A DNA stretch of 64,000 nucleotides from Lachnospiraceae bacterium (GCA_030537145.1 JAUNON010000003.1:1-64000), one strand, 5' to 3'; positions 25,852 through 35,898 are shown, counted from the first letter of the stretch. Notes: generated by a model from the letters alone, not told the origin. Numbers and translations: made by a program.

Positions 25852-26937
25852 ATGAAAAAAGAGAATCTGAAATTGATTCAGGAGCTTCGCAGGAAGCTCC
25901 ATTCCTGTCCGGAAATTTCCGGGCAGGAGAAGCGTACCATACAGACATTAAAGACGTTTCTGAAAGACCATACCTCCATGCAGATAGAGGACTGCGGTTT
26001 TTCTCTTTATGCGGTTCATAAGGAAGCACAGGCGGCAGAGACGATCTGCTTCCGGGCGGATATGGACGGCATCGTAAATAGCAGCGGCCGGCCCTTTCAT
26101 GGGTGCGGTCATGACGGACATTCCGCAGCGCTGGCGGGACTGGCGCTTGAGCTGGAGAAAAAGACCGTGGGAAAAAATGTGGTTCTGCTGTGGCAGCCGG
26201 GGGAAGAAAACGGGCAGGGCGCAAAGCAGTGCCTGGGTCTGATACGTCAGCTTGGTATTACAGAAATATACGGGTGCCATAACATTCCGGGATTTCCGCA
26301 GGGGCAGCTTCTGATGCGGCCCGGAGTATTTGCCTGTGCCTCAAAGGGAATGCATATTCTTCTGAAGGGTAGGCAGACCCACGCGGCCTATCCGGAGCTT
26401 GGTGTGAATCCGGCCTGGGTTATCGGGGAGCTGCTTCATCAGCTTCCTGTTTTTCTGGAGGAAAAAGAACCGTATCGGGGAATGGTTTTGGCCAGTGTCA
26501 TTGAGATAAAAGCAGGAGAGAAGAACTACGGCATTTCAGCGGGAGACGGAGAGCTGTCCCTGACCATACGGGCGCATTATCTGGAAGATTTGACTGCATT
26601 GCAGCATAGAATCGTGGATTTTCTGGAGAAGCAGTGCGGGAAAAGGGGCGTGAGGATGGAGCTTCGGCTGCTGGATGAATTTCCGGATACCCGGAATGAG
26701 GACAGGCTCTATGAAAAGGTGACGGCTTTGCTGAAAAAGCAGAAAATGGATTATACCGTACTGGAGGAGCCCATGCGCTGGTCAGAGGATTTTGGATGGT
26801 ATCAGAAGGCGTGTGCGGGCGTATATTTTGGAATCGGCGCCGGAACAGAATGGCCGGGCCTGCATACGGATGAATTTGAATATAATGATGCGCTGCTGGA
26901 AAAGACCGCAGATGTTTTTTATCTCCTCATTTCCTAG
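25852..26937 (+). CDS. M20-family amidohydrolase
   Basis: A 361-residue zinc-dependent peptidase/amidohydrolase of the M20D type (hippurate or N-acyl amino acid hydrolase-like). Ligands are visible in CFRADMDGI, GCGHDGHSAA and WQPGEENGQGAKQC; the lid domain follows near residue 170, and HTDEFEYND near the C-terminus closes the site. It would cleave N-acyl or aminoacyl amides in the cytosol, with substrate not known. The start at 25852 is chosen for the family-like opening KLIQELRRKLHSCPE; the ribosome binding site is weak (GAGAGGG about 20 bases away). A small CTGCGCA/TGCGCAG hairpin (26949-26968) follows the stop. Confidence 0.88.
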   Translation: MKKENLKLIQELRRKLHSCPEISGQEKRTIQTLKTFLKDHTSMQIEDCGFSLYAVHKEAQAAETICFRADMDGIVNSSGRPFHGCGHDGHSAALAGLALELEKKTVGKNVVLLWQPGEENGQGAKQCLGLIRQLGITEIYGCHNIPGFPQGQLLMRPGVFACASKGMHILLKGRQTHAAYPELGVNPAWVIGELLHQLPVFLEEKEPYRGMVLASVIEIKAGEKNYGISAGDGELSLTIRAHYLEDLTALQHRIVDFLEKQCGKRGVRMELRLLDEFPDTRNEDRLYEKVTALLKKQKMDYTVLEEPMRWSEDFGWYQKACAGVYFGIGAGTEWPGLHTDEFEYNDALLEKTADVFYLLIS

Positions 26938-26991
26938 GAGTCAAAATGCTGCGCAAAAGTGTGCGCAGTTGCGTGAAGGGATCGGTGGGAT

Positions 26992-29900
26992 ATGTCATTT
27001 CAATTCATTTTAGGAGGTTCCGGCAGCGGAAAATCGTATTGCCTGTATAGCTGGGTGATCCGGCAGGCCTGCAGGCATCCGGAAAAGAAATTTCTTGTCA
27101 TCGTTCCGGAGCAGTTTACCATGCAGACGCAGCGGGAGCTGGTCCGGCTTCATCCGGACGGCGGTATTTTAAATATTGACGTGTTAAGCTTTGAACGGCT
27201 GGCTTACCGGGTATTTGAGGAAACGGGAGCGAATCAGCGCACGGTTCTGACAGAGACGGGGAAAAATCTGCTGCTGCGCCGGGTAGCGGCACAGGAGCAG
27301 GAAAAGCTCCGGGTCATGAAAAGCAGGCTGAACAGGCCGGGGTATCTGTCGGAAATAAAATCCATGCTTTCCGAACTGACGCAGTACGATATATCGGCAG
27401 CCGATCTGGAGGATATGATTGAGCTGGCGCAGAAGAAGCCTCAGCTTCAGCAGAAGCTGAAGGATCTACTGGTGCTGTATGAAGGGTTTCAGGAGTTTTG
27501 CAGGGAGCGGTTTATCACAGCGGAGGAGGTATTGGATGTATTCTGCCAGGCGGCGGACGATTCTGCTTTGCTGAAAAACAGTGTACTGGCATTTGACGGC
27601 TTTACCGGCTTTACCCCGGTGCAGCAAAAGGCGCTGCAGAAGCTGTTTCGTCTGTCGCCGGATATTAAGGTGACGGTGACGCTGGGGGAGGGGGAGGAAA
27701 TCACAGGAAGGCTTCAGGAGCATGAACTGTTTTACCTGAGCAAGAAAACGATTCACACCCTTCTGAGGCTGGCTTCTGAGGCCGGCGTTCCGGTTCTTGA
27801 GCCCATCCGCCTTTCCGGAGAAAAGGGACGGTTTCGGCCGGACGGAGGGATCGCATTTCTGGAGCGGAATCTTTTCCGTTACGGAAAAAGGGCGGTATGG
27901 CCGGAGGGACCGGAGCCGGGAATTTTTCTTTCAGTGATGAAAAATCCGGCCAGTGAGGTGCGGTATGCGGCCCGCACCATCAGCAGGCTGGCAAAGGAGC
28001 AGGGATTCCGTTATCGGGAGATGGCAGTGATCACAGGAGATCTGGCTTGCTATGGCAATTATGTAAGAAAGATATTTGAAGAATACGAGATCCCCTGTTT
28101 TTTGGATCAGACGGTGCAGATTTTGCTGAATCCCAGTCTGGAGTTTATCCGGGGTGTTTTTGGAATCGTGGATTCCGGTTTTTCCTACGAAGCTGTTTTT
28201 CGTCTCCTGCGCAGCGGCTTTGCCGGATTTGCACAGGAGGAGACGGACCGGCTGGAGAACTATGTGCTGGCCCTGGGCATCCGGGGAAGAAAGCGCTGGG
28301 AAACGGAGTGGACAGAAAGGACGGACCGGATGCCGATGGAGGAGCCCTCCGTCTGCGACAGCTTCCGCAAACGGCTGATGGAAACGCTGCTTCCGGGCCT
28401 GGAGCCTTTGGAAAAGAGCAGCGGAAAGCTGCGGGAATACGCGGGTGCATTGTATGAGCTATTGGTATCCTTCCGGATCCAGGAGCAGCTAAAGGAGCAG
28501 GAGGATGCCTTCCGTCTGCAGGGAGAGCCGGATAAGGCCAGGGAATATGCTCAGATTTATGCAGTCATTATTCAACTGCTGGATGAGGCGGTGGAGCTTC
28601 TGGGGGACGAGACGGTCAGCCGGAGAGAATTTGAAGAGATTCTGGAGGCAGGCTTTTCAGAAGCCAGGGTGGGTATGATTCCGCCGGGCATCGATCAGGT
28701 GCATGTGGGCGATATGGAACGCACCCGTCTGAACGATATTCGGGTGCTGTTTTTCCTGGGGCTGAATGACGGCTGGATTCCGGCCAGAGAGGGCAGAGGC
28801 GGCATTGTATCTGAGCTGGAACGGGAGTTTTTGCAGCAGGCCGGTGTGGAGCTGGCACCTACGGTCCGGGAAAACAGCTATATCCAGCGTTTTTATCTTT
28901 ACCTGGATCTGACGAAGCCGTCACAGACGCTGTATTTGTCTTACTGCAAGAGCAGCAGTGACGGAAAGGCCATGAGGCCGTCTTATTTTATCGGAGTGAT
29001 CCGGCGTATGTTTCCGGGGCTGAATGTGAAAGATCCCGGGGAAACGGAGGACCCTCTGGAGCAGGCGGCATCTCTGAAAACAGGGCTGCCTTATCTGGCG
29101 GAAAGTCTGAGAAGGCTGCGGGAAGAAGAGGATCCTGGCGGGGACGGGGAAAAGCTTCGCAAAGCACGTTCCCGGACGGAAGAGCTTCTGCGGCAGTATC
29201 TGAGAGAGGCAGAATGGAAAGACAGGGCCAGGGAATTGGCGGAAGCGGCTTTTTTTGTGTTTGGAGATCAGAGTCTGGAACGGAGGACGGCGGGAGATCT
29301 TTATGGGGAAGTGCTTGTCAACAGCGTGACCAGGCTGGAACAGTTTGCTTCCTGCGCCTTTGCCCATTTTGCAGCCTACGGACTGGCGCTGAATGAGCGG
29401 GAGGAATATACGGTCCGTTCCGTAGATTTGGGAAACATTTTCCACCGGGCGCTGGAGCTGTTTTCCAGAGGGCTGGAGCGCAGTGAGTATGATTGGTTTA
29501 CCGTGCCGGACCAGGTGCGGGACGCATTGATGGAGCAGGCGGTGCAGGAGGCAGTGGAGCATTACGGCACCAATATATTTTTTGACAACGCCAGGAATAG
29601 ATATATGATTGAACGGATGCGGCGGATCCTGCTGCGCTCAGTCTGGGCGCTGCATGAGCAGGTGAAGGCCGGACGCTTTGTTCCCAGCAATTTCGAAGTA
29701 TCCTTTTCGGCGGCTGAAAATCTGGAGGCGGTCAATATTGCCCTGAGCGAGCGGGAAAAGCTGCGTTTGAAGGGAAGGATCGACCGGATTGACGTATGCG
29801 AGGAGAAGGACCGGGTCTATGTCAAGGTGATCGATTATAAGTCCGGCAATACCTCCTTTGACCTGGTCGCACTGTATTACGGACTTCAGCTCCAGCTTGT

Positions 29901-30471
29901 GGTATATCTGAATGCGGCGCTGGAGCTGGAGGAGCGGCTGCATCCCGGAAAACCAGTGATTCCGGCCGGTATTTTCTACTACCGGATGAAGGATCCGCTG
30001 ACGGAGGGCAGCCATGAACAGGATCCGGAGGAGATCAATGAGGCGATTTTAAAAAAGCTGCGTCTGGATGGTATTGTGAATCAGGATCCGGCGGTAGTAG
30101 AGCGGCTGGACGCAGGCTTTGAGAAGGTCTCCCTGGTAATTCCGGTGGGAAGAAAGGCGGACGGCTCTCTGACGGCGGCATCCAGCGCCGCTTCCCAGCA
30201 GCAGCTTCAGGCACTTTCGGAATTCGTTCAGGAAAAGCTGGGAAGCCTGGGAAGAGAGATCCTGGATGGAAAAATCGGTGTGAGGCCCTATCGGAGAAAG
30301 CAGGAGAGTGCCTGCGATTACTGTGCGTTTGCAGATCTGTGCGGGTTTGACGGAAAGCTGCCGGGAGCTCTTTACCGGGAGCTGCAGGAAATTCCGGATG
30401 AGGAGCTTTGGGAGCGTCTGGAAAAAAAGAAAAAAGATTTGGGTGATGTGAATGGTGACATGGCTATGTAA
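26992..30471 (+). CDS. addB: ATP-dependent helicase/nuclease subunit B (AddB)
   Basis: The 1159-residue B subunit of the AddAB nuclease, which resects double-strand ends for RecA. The N-terminal Walker-like GGSGSGKS starts at residue 8. The C-terminal RecB-type nuclease has DRIDVCEEKDRVYVKVIDYKSG-like metal ligands, and the iron-sulfur cluster ligands are Cys788 and Cys1108, Cys1111, Cys1117 (CX2CX5C), matching the family. The protein overlaps the CDF transporter gene by 20 bases. In most Firmicutes addA follows immediately; here three genes lie between them. Confidence 0.95.
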   Translation: MSFQFILGGSGSGKSYCLYSWVIRQACRHPEKKFLVIVPEQFTMQTQRELVRLHPDGGILNIDVLSFERLAYRVFEETGANQRTVLTETGKNLLLRRVAAQEQEKLRVMKSRLNRPGYLSEIKSMLSELTQYDISAADLEDMIELAQKKPQLQQKLKDLLVLYEGFQEFCRERFITAEEVLDVFCQAADDSALLKNSVLAFDGFTGFTPVQQKALQKLFRLSPDIKVTVTLGEGEEITGRLQEHELFYLSKKTIHTLLRLASEAGVPVLEPIRLSGEKGRFRPDGGIAFLERNLFRYGKRAVWPEGPEPGIFLSVMKNPASEVRYAARTISRLAKEQGFRYREMAVITGDLACYGNYVRKIFEEYEIPCFLDQTVQILLNPSLEFIRGVFGIVDSGFSYEAVFRLLRSGFAGFAQEETDRLENYVLALGIRGRKRWETEWTERTDRMPMEEPSVCDSFRKRLMETLLPGLEPLEKSSGKLREYAGALYELLVSFRIQEQLKEQEDAFRLQGEPDKAREYAQIYAVIIQLLDEAVELLGDETVSRREFEEILEAGFSEARVGMIPPGIDQVHVGDMERTRLNDIRVLFFLGLNDGWIPAREGRGGIVSELEREFLQQAGVELAPTVRENSYIQRFYLYLDLTKPSQTLYLSYCKSSSDGKAMRPSYFIGVIRRMFPGLNVKDPGETEDPLEQAASLKTGLPYLAESLRRLREEEDPGGDGEKLRKARSRTEELLRQYLREAEWKDRARELAEAAFFVFGDQSLERRTAGDLYGEVLVNSVTRLEQFASCAFAHFAAYGLALNEREEYTVRSVDLGNIFHRALELFSRGLERSEYDWFTVPDQVRDALMEQAVQEAVEHYGTNIFFDNARNRYMIERMRRILLRSVWALHEQVKAGRFVPSNFEVSFSAAENLEAVNIALSEREKLRLKGRIDRIDVCEEKDRVYVKVIDYKSGNTSFDLVALYYGLQLQLVVYLNAALELEERLHPGKPVIPAGIFYYRMKDPLTEGSHEQDPEEINEAILKKLRLDGIVNQDPAVVERLDAGFEKVSLVIPVGRKADGSLTAASSAASQQQLQALSEFVQEKLGSLGREILDGKIGVRPYRRKQESACDYCAFADLCGFDGKLPGALYRELQEIPDEELWERLEKKKKDLGDVNGDMAM

Positions 30472-31624
30472 ACGGTTGATTAAAGATTACCAGGAGGTGG
30501 AAGATCCCGGTGTGCGCCAAAGCTACGGGATTCTTTGCGGCGCTGTAGGCATTTTTCTGAATGCGCTGCTGTTTGCGGGGAAATTTTTGGCAGGCTTCTT
30601 CAGCCATTCGGTGGCAATTACTGCAGATGCGTTTAATAACCTGTCGGATGCCGGCTCTTCGGTAGTCACTCTGGTGGGCTTTCGTATGGCGGGGCAGAAG
30701 CCGGATCCCCATCATCCCTTTGGGCACGGGCGCATTGAATACATTTCCGGTCTGATCGTGGCTTTTATTATTTTGATGATGGGTCTGGAGCTTTTCAAGT
30801 CCTCGGTGGACAAGATCCTGCACCCGGAAGCGGTGGAAGCCACTCCGCTGGTAATCGGTATTTTGGTTGTGTCCATCTGCGTAAAAATATACATGAGTAT
30901 TTATAATAGAAGGATTGGGAAACTGATCGGCAGTACCGCTATGGATGCCGCTTCAAAAGACAGCCTGAGCGATACACTGGCCACTTCGGCGGTTCTTGGA
31001 ACGACTCTTCTGGCGAAGTTTACCGGCCTGCAGATCGATGGCTACTGCGGCGTACTGGTTTCTTTCTTTGTATTTACCGCCGGGATCAGTGCAGCCAGGG
31101 AAACCATCAATCCCCTGCTGGGGCAGCCGCCCGAACCGGAATTTGTCCGGCAGATACAGGAGATTATGATGAGCTACCGGGAACAGGGGATCCTGGATAT
31201 TCATGATCTGGTGGTGCATAATTATGGACCGGGCCGGGTAATGATGTCAGTTCATGCGGAGGTCCCGGCCAACAGCAGTATGGTGGAGATGCATGACCTG
31301 ATCGATACCGTTGAGCACCGCCTGAAACGGGAGATGGGCTGCGAGGCAGTGATCCATATGGATCCCGTGTCGGTGGATGATGAACGGACGAAGGAATTAA
31401 AGGAGCAGGTACGGGAAATTGTGAAAGGAATGGAAGGAAATATTCAATTCCATGATTTCCGCGTGGTGGACGGCCCGTCCCATACAAATATTATTTTTGA
31501 TGTGGTGGTTCCCTTTGCGTATTCCATGAGTGACCGGCAGGTGATAGAATATATTCAGGATCAGGTAAAAAAGCTTTCCGGAAATTATAATGTGGTCATT
31601 GATGTGGATAAGGGCGGTAACTGA
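30452..31624 (+). CDS. Cation diffusion facilitator transporter
   Basis: A 390-residue CDF-family metal/proton antiporter. About six membrane helices span residues 28-215; TM2 contains the metal site AITADAFNNLSDAGS (Asp59, Asn63), and the loop has the family motif DPHHPFGHGRIEYISG. The C-terminal 170 residues form the cytosolic metal-binding domain (HDLVVHNYGPGRVMMSVHAEV). Zn, Mn, Fe and Co are all possible exports; the metal cannot be told from sequence. It starts inside the end of addB (20-base overlap), so it is translationally coupled to a DNA repair gene, which is an unusual neighbour. Confidence 0.9.
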   Translation: MVTWLCKRLIKDYQEVEDPGVRQSYGILCGAVGIFLNALLFAGKFLAGFFSHSVAITADAFNNLSDAGSSVVTLVGFRMAGQKPDPHHPFGHGRIEYISGLIVAFIILMMGLELFKSSVDKILHPEAVEATPLVIGILVVSICVKIYMSIYNRRIGKLIGSTAMDAASKDSLSDTLATSAVLGTTLLAKFTGLQIDGYCGVLVSFFVFTAGISAARETINPLLGQPPEPEFVRQIQEIMMSYREQGILDIHDLVVHNYGPGRVMMSVHAEVPANSSMVEMHDLIDTVEHRLKREMGCEAVIHMDPVSVDDERTKELKEQVREIVKGMEGNIQFHDFRVVDGPSHTNIIFDVVVPFAYSMSDRQVIEYIQDQVKKLSGNYNVVIDVDKGGN

Positions 31625-31657
31625 CCGGAAAACAGAGAAAAGGAAGGAGGCTTGTAG

Positions 31658-31864
31658 ATGGCAGTCAGGTTAAATAATGATAAAGAGCTGGTGGCGCAGA
31701 TTCGGAAGGGGCTGAAGGAGAAGGGCGGGTATTGTCCCTGCAGGCTGGAGAAAACTGAAGAGAATCGGTGCATCTGCAAAGAATTCCGGGAGCAGATTGC
31801 GGATCCGGATTTTGAAGGATATTGTCACTGTATGTTATATTATAAAGAAAAGGAGGAAAAGTAA
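31658..31864 (+). CDS. Short ferredoxin-thioredoxin-reductase-type iron-sulfur protein
   Basis: A 68-residue protein with six cysteines in the order CPC (26-28), CIC (38-40), CHC (56-58), which matches the catalytic subunit of ferredoxin:thioredoxin reductase (FTR). Chloroplast FTR has CPC-X16-CPC-X8-CHC; here it is X9 and X15, with the same total span of 33 residues, so the middle pair has moved. The protein is also shorter than the classic 100-115 residues and there is no gene for the variable subunit. The stop is one base from the thioredoxin start. Reduction of thioredoxin from ferredoxin is a fair inference, not proven. The start at 31658 has AGGAGG nearby. Confidence 0.75.
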   Translation: MAVRLNNDKELVAQIRKGLKEKGGYCPCRLEKTEENRCICKEFREQIADPDFEGYCHCMLYYKEKEEK

Positions 31865-31865
31865 A

Positions 31866-32171
31866 ATGACACATGTTACAACAGAAACCTTTGGAAATGA
31901 AGTGCTGAAGGCGGACAAGCCTGTAATCGTGGATTTCTGGGCAAGCTGGTGCGGCCCCTGCCGGATGCTGGCGCCGGTTCTGGAGGAGCTGGAGGCGGAG
32001 CGGCCGGATTTGAAAATCTGCAAGATTGATGTGGATTCTGCACCGGGACTGGCCACACAGTACCGGGTGGTCAGCATTCCTACGGTGATGCTGTTCCAGA
32101 ATGGGCAGATTGCAGCAAAGGTAATCGGCTACGTGACGAAGGACGAGCTTTGCAGAGAGCTGGGAATTTAA
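31866..32171 (+). CDS. trxA: Thioredoxin
   Basis: A 101-residue thioredoxin with the active site WCGPC (Cys29, Cys32), cis-Pro in SIPTVMLFQNG, and normal length. It reduces protein disulfides in the cytosol. The start at 31866 has AGGAGGAAAA upstream; the longer frame from 31797 overlaps the previous gene. It is separated by one base from the FTR-type gene, so the two are probably made in fixed ratio. No classical NADPH-thioredoxin reductase gene is in the window. Confidence 0.96.
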   Translation: MTHVTTETFGNEVLKADKPVIVDFWASWCGPCRMLAPVLEELEAERPDLKICKIDVDSAPGLATQYRVVSIPTVMLFQNGQIAAKVIGYVTKDELCRELGI

Positions 32172-32211
32172 GAAACACTGTTACCAGAGGATGGGAGCGC
32201 AGGGAGGTCTT

Positions 32212-35200
32212 ATGGGAAATCATTGGACAAAGGAGCAGCAGCAGGTCATTGACCTGAGGGACTGCAATATGCTGGTATCAGCAGCCGCCGGTTCGGGAAA
32301 GACCGCTGTGCTGGTGGAACGGATTATTTCCAGAATCATGGATGAAAGGAAGCCGGTAGATATCGACCGGCTTCTTGTGGTTACATTTACGAATGCGGCG
32401 GCAGCGGAAATGCGGGAACGGGTGGAGGCGGCTCTGGAGGAAAAGCTGGAGCAGCTTCCGGATAATACCCATCTGCAGCGGCAGCTTACTCTGATTCATC
32501 ATGCTCAGATTACCACGATTCACAGCTTCTGTCTGGAGGTGATCCGGAACCACTTTGACCGGATCCGTCTGGATCCGGGCTTTCGGATCGGAGACGAGGG
32601 CGAATTAAGACTCCTGCGGCAGGATGCGATGGAAAAGCTGCTGGAGGAGGAATATGAGAAGGGAGAGCCGGAGTTTACACAGTTTTCAGAGACCTTTGCG
32701 CCGGGAAAGAATGACCGGGAGCTGGAGGATGTGATTTCCCGGGTTTATGATTTTTCCATGGGATATCCCTGGCCGGAAGTATGGAGAAGCCAGTGCGGGA
32801 AGGCTTACGATGTGGAAAATGAGGAGCAGCTCTATCAGACGGAATGGATGAAGAACCTGGTCCGGAGGCTGGGGCGGCTGACGGAGGACATGACGGGACA
32901 ACTGAAAAGGGCCTTAAAGCTGATTCGGGAGCCGGACGGCCCCTGGATGTATGAGGAGGCGCTTTTGCAGGATCTTGCCCTTTTGGAGCGGCTGCAAGGC
33001 TGCCGGGATTACAGTTCCTATTCCGGCGTGCTGGCAGGGATGGGTGCCTGGCCGGCACTTTCCAGGAAAAAGGATGGGAAGGTTTCGGAACAGAAGCGGT
33101 CTCTGGTAAAAGAAATGCGGGATCAGGTGAAAAAGAGCCTGAAGGAAATGAAGGAGGAATACTTTTTTGAAGCACCGGAGCAGATCATCTCCGATATGCG
33201 GGAGAACCGGGACATGGTGCGGGAATTGCTGAGACTGACGCAGCGCTTCCAGGAAGCCTATGAGGAGGCGAAGGCGGAGAAAAACCTGGTAGATTTCAAT
33301 GATCTGGAGCACTTTGCCCTTCAGATTCTGGTGAAGGAGGAGGGAAGGACGGTTCCCACGGAGACGGCTCTGGAATATGCCGATTATTATCAGGAGGTTA
33401 TGATTGACGAGTATCAGGACAGCAATCTGGTGCAGGAGATTCTGCTTTCCGGCGTTTCCCGGAAAAATAACCGGTTTATGGTGGGGGATGTGAAGCAGAG
33501 TATTTACCGTTTCCGGCTGGCCAGGCCGGAGCTGTTTATGGAAAAATACCGTACGTATACCCCGGAGACGGGGGAGAACCGAAGAATTGACCTGCATAAA
33601 AATTTCCGGAGCCGGAGCCAGGTGCTGGAGAGTGTAAATCTGATCTTCCGGCAAATTATGCAGGAAGCAGTGGGCGGCGTAGAATATGACGATGCTGCGG
33701 CTCTTTATCCGGGCGCTCAGTTTGAGCCGGGAAGCCGGGAGGCGTTCCTGACACCGGAGCTTTTGCTGGTGGAAAAGCCTGAGGCCGGCAAAACATTTTC
33801 CGATGAATCAGGGCAGACCCTGCTTCCGACAGAGGAAGAGGAGGAGCAGGATCTGCGGCGCAGGGAGGCGATTGCCGCAGCGGAGCGGATCCTGGAAATT
33901 GTGGGCAAAGAGACCGTATGGGATCCGAAAGAAAAGAGATACCGTCCGGCCCGCTGGTCGGATATTGTGGTGCTGCTGCGGACGGTTTCCGGCTGGACGG
34001 AAATTTTCGGAGAGGTTTTTTCTGACCGGGGGATCCCTTCCTATACCGGTTCGGATACGGGATATTTTTCTGCCCTGGAGGTAAAAACGGTACTGACCTT
34101 TTTGCGGGTGCTGGACAATCCCAGACAGGATATTCCTCTGGCGGCCGCCCTGCGTTCCCCCATCGGCGGCCTGTCGGATGAAGAGCTGGCAAAGCTGCGG
34201 ATCGGCAGTCCGGATACGGACTTTTATACCTGCTGTGTCACCTATCTGGATCGGGAACCGCAGCAGCGGGAACCGGGATTATATGACAAGCTAAAGCGGT
34301 TTTGGGAGCTGTGCGGAAGGCTGCGGAAGCTGGTGCCCTATACTCCCATGCATTTGCTGCTGTGGAAGATTCTGGATATGACCGGATACGGGGATTATGC
34401 TGCCGCCATGCCGGGCGGCGAGAAAAGGCGGGCAAATCTGGATATGCTGGTGGAAAAGGCTGTGGCCTATGAGGCCACCAGCTACCGCGGCCTGTTCCAT
34501 TTTATCCGTTATATCGAAAGGCTGCAGAAATACCAGGTGGATTACGGAGAAGCCAGCGTTACCGCAGAAGCAGAGGATGCGGTGCGCATTATGAGCATCC
34601 ATAAAAGCAAAGGGCTGGAATTTCCCATTGTGCTGGTGTGCGGCCTGGGCAAGAATTTTAACCGGCAGGATACCAGGGGAAGTCTGGTACTTCATCCGGA
34701 ATTGGGGCTGGGCTGTGATTATGTGGACCTGAGCTGCCGAATCCGGATTCCGCTGCTGCCGAAAAAGATCATTGCCGGACAGATTCGGGAGGAAAATCTG
34801 GGAGAGGAGCTGCGGGTATTGTATGTGGCCATGACCCGGGCGAAGGAAAAGCTGATTTTGACCGGAGCGGTGAAAAGCCTGGAGAATGCAGGGAAAAAGT
34901 GGAGCAGAGAGATTTCCTATACCAGCCTGATGAGTGCAGCCTGCTATCTGGACTGGATCATGCCGGCGCTGCTGCGCCATGAAGCCGCGGCAGATTTTGC
35001 TCAGGCGTATGATCTGCCCCAGGAAGGTCCCCTGCTTCGGGGTGAAGGCGGGATGAAAATCCGGGTAGTGCAGGAAGCCGGGCAGAGGCAGAAGCATCTG
35101 TTCCGTCAGGCCTTCATCCGGCAGGAGAAGGAGGCGCTGCTAAAGCGTGCAGAAAAACCGGAGGGAGAAGAGCCGGATGAGGAAATCCGGGCGTATTTTG

Positions 35201-35898
35201 AACGGATCAGCGGGGAAACCTATCCGTTCCAGAGGAATCTTTCCATTCCCGGAAAGATGACCGTGTCAGAGCTGAAGAAGGCAGCGCGGCAGGGAGATCC
35301 GGCGCAGGCAGTTCCTTTGTACGAGGAGCCGGTGATCGTGCCGCTGATTCCCAGATTCCGGAAGCCGGAGGAGGAAGAGGGCGGAGCCGCAAGAGGCACC
35401 GTGTATCACCGCTTTCTGGAGAACCTGGACTTTACCGGGAAATTTAACCGAAACTTCATAGTTTCCCAGTTGGAAAGCATGGTGAATTGTGGTAAAATCC
35501 TTAAGAATGAGGCTCAGTGGATCTCTGTCCGGAAAATACAGGCATTTTTAGCTTCGGATACGGCGGCCCGGATGCAGGCGGCGGCCGTGAGGGGCGAGCT
35601 GTACCGGGAACAGCCCTTTGTTCTGGGAGTGCCGGCCAATGTGATCGACCGGGAATGGGACGGCCGGGAGCAGGTGCTGATCCAGGGAATTATGGACGCC
35701 TGGTTTTATGAGAACGGGGAGATTGTGCTGATGGATTATAAGACGGATTTTGTTCCGGAGGGCCAGGCATACCGTCTGGCAGACAAATACCGGATTCAGT
35801 TGGAGTTTTACCGGCAGGCGCTGGAGCGGCTGACCGGAAAGCGGGTAAAGGAGAAGCTGATCTACTCCTTCTGCCTGGGTGAAACAGTGTTCCTGTGA
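32212..35898 (+). CDS. addA: ATP-dependent helicase/nuclease subunit A (AddA)
   Basis: The 1228-residue UvrD-type helicase and nuclease subunit of AddAB. Walker A is AAGSGKT (25-31), Walker B/motif II is DEYQD (399-403), motif V SIHKSKGLEFPIV is present, and the C-terminal nuclease has MDYKTDF (Asp1175, Lys1177). All domains are in one intact frame. The start is ATG 32212 after GGGAGG with a four-base gap; ATG 32191 in frame has its AGAGG directly adjacent, so is less likely. The gene is 1,740 bases downstream of addB, separated by CDF, FTR-type and thioredoxin genes. Its end overlaps weak upstream GTG starts of the next frame. Confidence 0.95.
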   Translation: MGNHWTKEQQQVIDLRDCNMLVSAAAGSGKTAVLVERIISRIMDERKPVDIDRLLVVTFTNAAAAEMRERVEAALEEKLEQLPDNTHLQRQLTLIHHAQITTIHSFCLEVIRNHFDRIRLDPGFRIGDEGELRLLRQDAMEKLLEEEYEKGEPEFTQFSETFAPGKNDRELEDVISRVYDFSMGYPWPEVWRSQCGKAYDVENEEQLYQTEWMKNLVRRLGRLTEDMTGQLKRALKLIREPDGPWMYEEALLQDLALLERLQGCRDYSSYSGVLAGMGAWPALSRKKDGKVSEQKRSLVKEMRDQVKKSLKEMKEEYFFEAPEQIISDMRENRDMVRELLRLTQRFQEAYEEAKAEKNLVDFNDLEHFALQILVKEEGRTVPTETALEYADYYQEVMIDEYQDSNLVQEILLSGVSRKNNRFMVGDVKQSIYRFRLARPELFMEKYRTYTPETGENRRIDLHKNFRSRSQVLESVNLIFRQIMQEAVGGVEYDDAAALYPGAQFEPGSREAFLTPELLLVEKPEAGKTFSDESGQTLLPTEEEEEQDLRRREAIAAAERILEIVGKETVWDPKEKRYRPARWSDIVVLLRTVSGWTEIFGEVFSDRGIPSYTGSDTGYFSALEVKTVLTFLRVLDNPRQDIPLAAALRSPIGGLSDEELAKLRIGSPDTDFYTCCVTYLDREPQQREPGLYDKLKRFWELCGRLRKLVPYTPMHLLLWKILDMTGYGDYAAAMPGGEKRRANLDMLVEKAVAYEATSYRGLFHFIRYIERLQKYQVDYGEASVTAEAEDAVRIMSIHKSKGLEFPIVLVCGLGKNFNRQDTRGSLVLHPELGLGCDYVDLSCRIRIPLLPKKIIAGQIREENLGEELRVLYVAMTRAKEKLILTGAVKSLENAGKKWSREISYTSLMSAACYLDWIMPALLRHEAAADFAQAYDLPQEGPLLRGEGGMKIRVVQEAGQRQKHLFRQAFIRQEKEALLKRAEKPEGEEPDEEIRAYFERISGETYPFQRNLSIPGKMTVSELKKAARQGDPAQAVPLYEEPVIVPLIPRFRKPEEEEGGAARGTVYHRFLENLDFTGKFNRNFIVSQLESMVNCGKILKNEAQWISVRKIQAFLASDTAARMQAAAVRGELYREQPFVLGVPANVIDREWDGREQVLIQGIMDAWFYENGEIVLMDYKTDFVPEGQAYRLADKYRIQLEFYRQALERLTGKRVKEKLIYSFCLGETVFL

